The notes beneath the pieces are model-generated. The model saw only the letters and a list, made by a program, of their open reading frames with translations. It was not told where the DNA came from and made no database searches. DNA of 9,292 nt from the NCBI GenBank assembly GCA_003565195.1, contig PXCX01000027.1:1-9292 (forward strand). The letters run 5' to 3'. The translations under genes were made by a program, and so were the position numbers. Positions 7,071-9,292 of this stretch are shown here, piece by piece (position 1 is the first letter of the stretch; the number at the start of each line of letters is the position of its first letter). Origin of the DNA: PVC group bacterium. Its GTDB lineage: Bacteria > Verrucomicrobiota > Kiritimatiellia > CAIKKV01 > PXCX01.

Positions 7071-7634
7071 TTATTTCTTGCTGACGCGATCGGAATAAGC
7101 GCTGGTTCGCGTATCAATTTTAATCAAATCCCCCGGGTTGATGAAAAGCGGTACCTGCAGCGCAAATCCACCTTCGATCCGCGCCTCTTTCATCACATTG
7201 GTCGCCGTGTTTCCGCGAACCCCTGGCTCGGTTTCAACAACCGTCTTCTCCACAAACGTCGGCAGGGTTACATCAATCGGTGCGCCATTGTAAATCACAA
7301 CCGCAACCTGCATGTCTTCGCTCAGGAAATATTGTTGGACACCCAGCACTGAAGCGGGCACGCTAAGTTGCTCGTAATCCTCATCCAAAAAAACATAATC
7401 ATCACCTTCGGCGTAAGAATACCGAACGGTCTTCTCCTGCATGTCGGGCATCCCGATCTTGTCATTCGAACGGAAAGTCTTGCTGACCGTGCCGCCGTTA
7501 AGCATATTCTTCAATTTACAAACGTAAAGCGCCTGACCCTTGCCCGGTTTGACAAAGTTAAATTCCGTCACGACAAACGGAACGCCGTCCATTTCTATTT
7601 TCAATCCCTTGCGTAAATCTGAAGCATTATACAT
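7071..7634 (-). CDS. efp: Translation elongation factor P
   Basis: The 187-residue product has the full three-domain EF-P length. Domain I carries FVKPGKGQA at 27-35 with Lys32 at the tip of the loop, the residue equivalent to the modified Lys34 of Escherichia coli. The last part, GDLIKIDTRTSAYSDRV, matches the conserved end of domain III. EF-P binds stalled ribosomes between the P and E sites and speeds peptide-bond formation at polyproline stretches; the modified lysine reaches the peptidyl-transferase centre. The ATG is supported by AGGAG (complement of 7643-7647), 8 nt upstream. The modifying enzyme EpmA is encoded 9 nt downstream, so beta-lysylation of Lys32 is the likely mode here, rather than rhamnosylation (which needs an arginine). 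Confidence 0.97.
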   Translation of the reverse strand: MYNASDLRKGLKIEMDGVPFVVTEFNFVKPGKGQALYVCKLKNMLNGGTVSKTFRSNDKIGMPDMQEKTVRYSYAEGDDYVFLDEDYEQLSVPASVLGVQQYFLSEDMQVAVVIYNGAPIDVTLPTFVEKTVVETEPGVRGNTATNVMKEARIEGGFALQVPLFINPGDLIKIDTRTSAYSDRVSKK

Positions 7635-7653
7635 AGATCGAACTCCTGAACTT

Positions 7654-7677
7654 ATTGTTTTGTGGTTTTATGGTTTT
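7654..7677 (-). repeat. Three tandem 8-bp repeats in the efp leader
   Basis: Read on the minus strand, the leader contains AAAACCAT (7677-7670), AAAACCAC (7669-7662) and AAAACAAT (7661-7654) head to tail without gaps. They lie between the predicted transcription start and the ribosome binding site, so almost the whole leader is this A/C-rich, unstructured repeat. Such sequence could act as a ribosome standby or S1-binding enhancer; this role is inferred. Confidence 0.6.
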
Positions 7678-7685
7678 AGCTGGCT

Positions 7686-7714
7686 AGCTTATCGTACCGG
7701 CAGGCGGTTGTCAA
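7686..7714 (-). promoter_or_regulatory. Probable sigma70-type promoter of efp-epmA
   Basis: On the minus strand, a perfect -35 TTGACA (complement of 7709-7714) is followed after 17 nt by TAAGCT (complement of 7686-7691), a weak -10 that keeps the key TA and the final T. Transcription would start near 7679, giving a leader of about 45 nt. It lies 12 bp past the stop codon of the hydrolase gene, with no terminator between, so read-through from that gene is also possible. Confidence 0.55.
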
Positions 7715-7726
7715 GAAAAGGCGCGC

Positions 7727-8659
7727 TTAATCCGAGTTTATAGCGGCCAGCAAACGGATGCCCAAAACCGGCAGCACGACCCCGAAGAAAAGCAGGCGTG
7801 GTAAAGCGTAGGCCAGTTCGCTGCCCGCGGCGCGCGACAAGTTCCACAAGATCAGCAACAGACTGGTCCAGACAAACAGCGCGTTGGCCAATGGATTCAT
7901 GGCGTGTAACCGTTGCAGGCCCGGAATACGTTGTCGCGATATCGGATACCATAAACTCGACCCCATAAATCCCAGTTGATCCGCCAGAATGTGCGACCCA
8001 TAAGCCGCCAAAACAATCGCGCCAGCCGTCAACCCCCATGGCACCCCGACCACCAGACCCAACACCAAGGCAAGCACCAGGCTATGTGTACGACACCGAT
8101 GCCACGGAATAAAACCAACCCGGATACGACCATCCGCTTGCGGCTGCATTTCCAGGACCGGTCCATCAAGGATATCGACCGTGATTTCGGCCAGATACTC
8201 CGGGAACACGATTGCCTCGGTTTCCGCGACCGCCGTTACGGGCTTACGCGGTGGCGGGCCGACAACGGTTTGCGAGGTGGATACCACGGGTCCAACAGTC
8301 ACGATCACCTGGCGGCGCGTAGGGTCGAAACGCACCCGGTATTGGCGCCAGCTATTGTTCGCCATGGGAACGGTATCGAGTTTGATCGACACCGGTTTAT
8401 TCCGTGCCAGCGCGCGATCGACCGCTGCGGCAACCGCCGCGGCAACCGGTGCCGGATCCGGCGCGGCGGCATCCGGAGCAATCTCGCCATCATGCCGATA
8501 TAAAAACCGCAGAATCTTGAAATCCACGGTATCCGGCAACAACGCGGCCGCGCCGCCCAAAACAAAATACCAAGGGACACCGGCCGCGCCGGCGCTGACC
8601 GCCGCCGGAAAAAAAGAGGTTACGGCCAAACCACCAACAAAATGGGTAAAACCTTTCAT
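7727..8659 (-). CDS. Membrane-bound metal-dependent hydrolase, YdjM/DUF457-like, with inserted domain
   Basis: The 310-residue product opens MKGFTHFVGGLAV with His6, a membrane stretch and LLPDTVDF at 40-47 (Asp43, Asp46). After an insert it resumes with WHRCRTHSLVL (His187, His192) and YGSHILADQLGFMGSSLWYPIS (His223, Asp227). These spaced His and Asp residues and the membrane helices between them match the YdjM/DUF457 family of inner-membrane hydrolases, whose substrate is generally unknown. Between about 60 and 185 lies a hydrophilic segment that starts Ala/Pro-rich and then alternates charged and hydrophobic residues like a beta-rich domain; the short members of the family I know lack it. 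The ATG at 8659 is preferred to a TTG eight codons upstream because family members start at the THF motif; its ribosome binding site (GGCAGGG) is unusually close. Another one or two helices end the protein. Confidence 0.75.
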   Translation of the reverse strand: MKGFTHFVGGLAVTSFFPAAVSAGAAGVPWYFVLGGAAALLPDTVDFKILRFLYRHDGEIAPDAAAPDPAPVAAAVAAAVDRALARNKPVSIKLDTVPMANNSWRQYRVRFDPTRRQVIVTVGPVVSTSQTVVGPPPRKPVTAVAETEAIVFPEYLAEITVDILDGPVLEMQPQADGRIRVGFIPWHRCRTHSLVLALVLGLVVGVPWGLTAGAIVLAAYGSHILADQLGFMGSSLWYPISRQRIPGLQRLHAMNPLANALFVWTSLLLILWNLSRAAGSELAYALPRLLFFGVVLPVLGIRLLAAINSD

Positions 8660-8671
8660 TGCCCTGCCGCA

Positions 8672-8699
8672 AGTATACCCCAATCAATCCACAAAACAA
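8672..8699 (-). promoter_or_regulatory. Candidate promoter of the YdjM-like gene
   Basis: On the minus strand, TTGTTT (complement of 8694-8699) and TATACT (complement of 8672-8677) are 16 nt apart. The -10 matches five of six consensus positions. Its predicted start would fall only about 6 nt before the ATG at 8659, implying an almost leaderless transcript, so another promoter further upstream remains possible. Confidence 0.4.
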
Positions 8700-8714
8700 G
8701 CGCCAAAAAAAAGC

Positions 8715-8743
8715 TTGTATCAACGGCAGGAATAACGTATGAA
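8715..8743 (+). promoter_or_regulatory. Weak candidate promoter of the zinc-ribbon gene
   Basis: TTGTAT (8715-8720) and TATGAA (8738-8743) are separated by 17 nt. Both hexamers are imperfect (three and four matches), so this is only the best-spaced pair I could find in the intergenic stretch. It would leave a leader of about 90 nt that includes the inverted repeat at 8789-8809. Confidence 0.25.
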
Positions 8744-8788
8744 TAGAGGATCGCAAAAACAAATACCATCAAAATGTTACGGCAATCG

Positions 8789-8809
8789 GGCCAATTTTGC
8801 AAATTGGCC
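8789..8809. repeat. Perfect inverted repeat, 9-bp arms, upstream of the zinc-ribbon gene
   Basis: The arms GGCCAATTT (8789-8797) and AAATTGGCC (8801-8809) are exact reverse complements around the 3-nt spacer TGC. The pairing can extend by about two more pairs (CG with CG/TC with GA) if one G is bulged at the left foot. No T-run follows on either strand, which argues against a factor-independent terminator. It lies 29 bp before the ATG of the downstream gene, next to its ribosome binding site, so it may be an operator or an mRNA hairpin that controls translation. Confidence 0.6.
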
Positions 8810-8838
8810 GAACACATGAAAGGCGGTCCATTACTTCT

Positions 8839-9292
8839 ATGAATCCCGTTATCAATCACCTTATCCAGTTGCAGGAATTGACCCTGATTCGTTCAGAACA
8901 GAAAGTTCACAAACACGAAAATCGGGTCGAACAGCTTGTCAGTGCGATCGACGATATGACCGAAAAATTATCACCCGATGTTCGCTCCATCTTCCTGCGC
9001 TTACAACGGCGCAGCCCAATCGTGATCGTCCCCGTATCCAATGGAATTTGCTCCGGCTGCGGTTTGAAACTGCCGATCAGCCTGGTACAGGAAGTACGCA
9101 AAACACCCGGTCTGACGCATTGCCCGACCTGTACCCGGATTCTGTATACCCCCACCGAACAGGTTCGCCGGATCCATGAAGCACCCCACCGCATCGGCCC
9201 CTCCAAACCCGGTATCAGCCGTTTTTCGGCACCCTCGCTGATGATCCCGCAATTACAAGGGTCCACGCGCAATGAAAGCATCCGGGAATTGG
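8839..9292 (+). CDS. Coiled-coil zinc-ribbon protein, probably fused to a PTS EIIA-like domain, 3' partial
   Basis: The frame is open to the window end; 151 residues are visible. Residues about 1-57 are helical with heptad-like Leu/Ile/Val spacing (LIQLQELTLIRSEQ, then VEQLVSAIDDMTEKL), a short form of the coiled coil of COG1579 proteins. A C4 zinc ribbon follows: Cys71-x2-Cys74 and Cys95-x2-Cys98, in GICSGCGLKLP and HCPTCTRILY. In COG1579 proteins the ribbon normally comes near the C-terminus. Here the chain continues through a Pro-rich linker into FSAPSLMIPQLQGSTRNESIREL (129-151), which resembles the start of fructose/nitrogen-type PTS EIIA domains; the phosphorylated histidine would lie beyond the window. 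AAAGGCGG (8819-8826) precedes the ATG by about 12 nt. Function is unknown, with a regulatory sensor being one possibility. Confidence 0.68.
   Translation, partial: MNPVINHLIQLQELTLIRSEQKVHKHENRVEQLVSAIDDMTEKLSPDVRSIFLRLQRRSPIVIVPVSNGICSGCGLKLPISLVQEVRKTPGLTHCPTCTRILYTPTEQVRRIHEAPHRIGPSKPGISRFSAPSLMIPQLQGSTRNESIREL

Noticed and set aside
8697..8717. CAAGC / GCTTG inverted repeat around eight A
   Set aside because: The stem has only 5 bp with an 11-nt loop, which is expected by chance in A-rich intergenic DNA.
8789..8809. Inverted repeat as a factor-independent terminator
   Set aside because: Neither strand has a T-run after the stem, and the repeat lies in a divergent region where no transcript needs to end.
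1..9292. Mobile element, CRISPR array, toxin-antitoxin or defence island
   Set aside because: I found no transposase or integrase, no regular spacer repeats, no tRNA or attachment-site-like ends, and no defence protein; the CPBP protease is sometimes called Abi, but its context is an envelope operon.

Overview
The window is an ordinary-looking bacterial chromosomal segment, gene-dense and moderately GC-rich, with no mobile element, CRISPR array, tRNA or rRNA. The gene content suggests a Gram-negative member of the PVC group, possibly Kiritimatiellota, Lentisphaerota or Verrucomicrobiota. The clues are a large membrane protein with a DUF2723-like soluble region and TPR repeats, an outer-membrane barrel ending in Phe, and a COG1579-like zinc ribbon that seems to lead into a PTS IIA domain. 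This placement rests on family resemblance only and is an inference.

Layout. Plus strand, 3-3453: the 3' part of a membrane glycosyltransferase-like protein with TPR repeats, then a family 2 polyprenyl-phosphate sugar synthase with two C-terminal membrane helices, then a CPBP intramembrane protease. The first two fit together, because the synthase would make the lipid-linked sugar that a GT-C-type membrane enzyme uses as donor. Plus strand, 3491-5268: a consensus sigma70-type promoter, a structured leader of about 100 nt, and the tightly overlapped rplU-rpmA-obgE operon (ribosomal proteins L21 and L27 and the ribosome-assembly GTPase Obg). 

Minus strand, 7714 down to 5237: a promoter, a leader made of three 8-bp direct repeats, efp (elongation factor P with the lysine-bearing PGKGQ loop), epmA (the enzyme that attaches beta-lysine to that lysine), and a secreted outer-membrane barrel protein. 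The barrel gene's 3' end overlaps the 3' end of obgE by 32 bp, tail to tail. Minus strand, 8659 down to 7727: a YdjM/DUF457-like membrane metal-dependent hydrolase with an unusual inserted domain of about 125 residues. Plus strand, 8839 to the window end: the N-terminal part of a short coiled-coil plus zinc-ribbon protein that appears to continue into a PTS EIIA-like domain.

Much of the window serves translation (L21, L27, Obg, EF-P, EpmA) and the cell envelope. I see no clear new defence or mobile system. The most unusual items are the probable zinc ribbon-EIIA fusion and the perfect inverted repeat upstream of it, the inserted domain of the YdjM-like protein, and the repeat-built efp leader.
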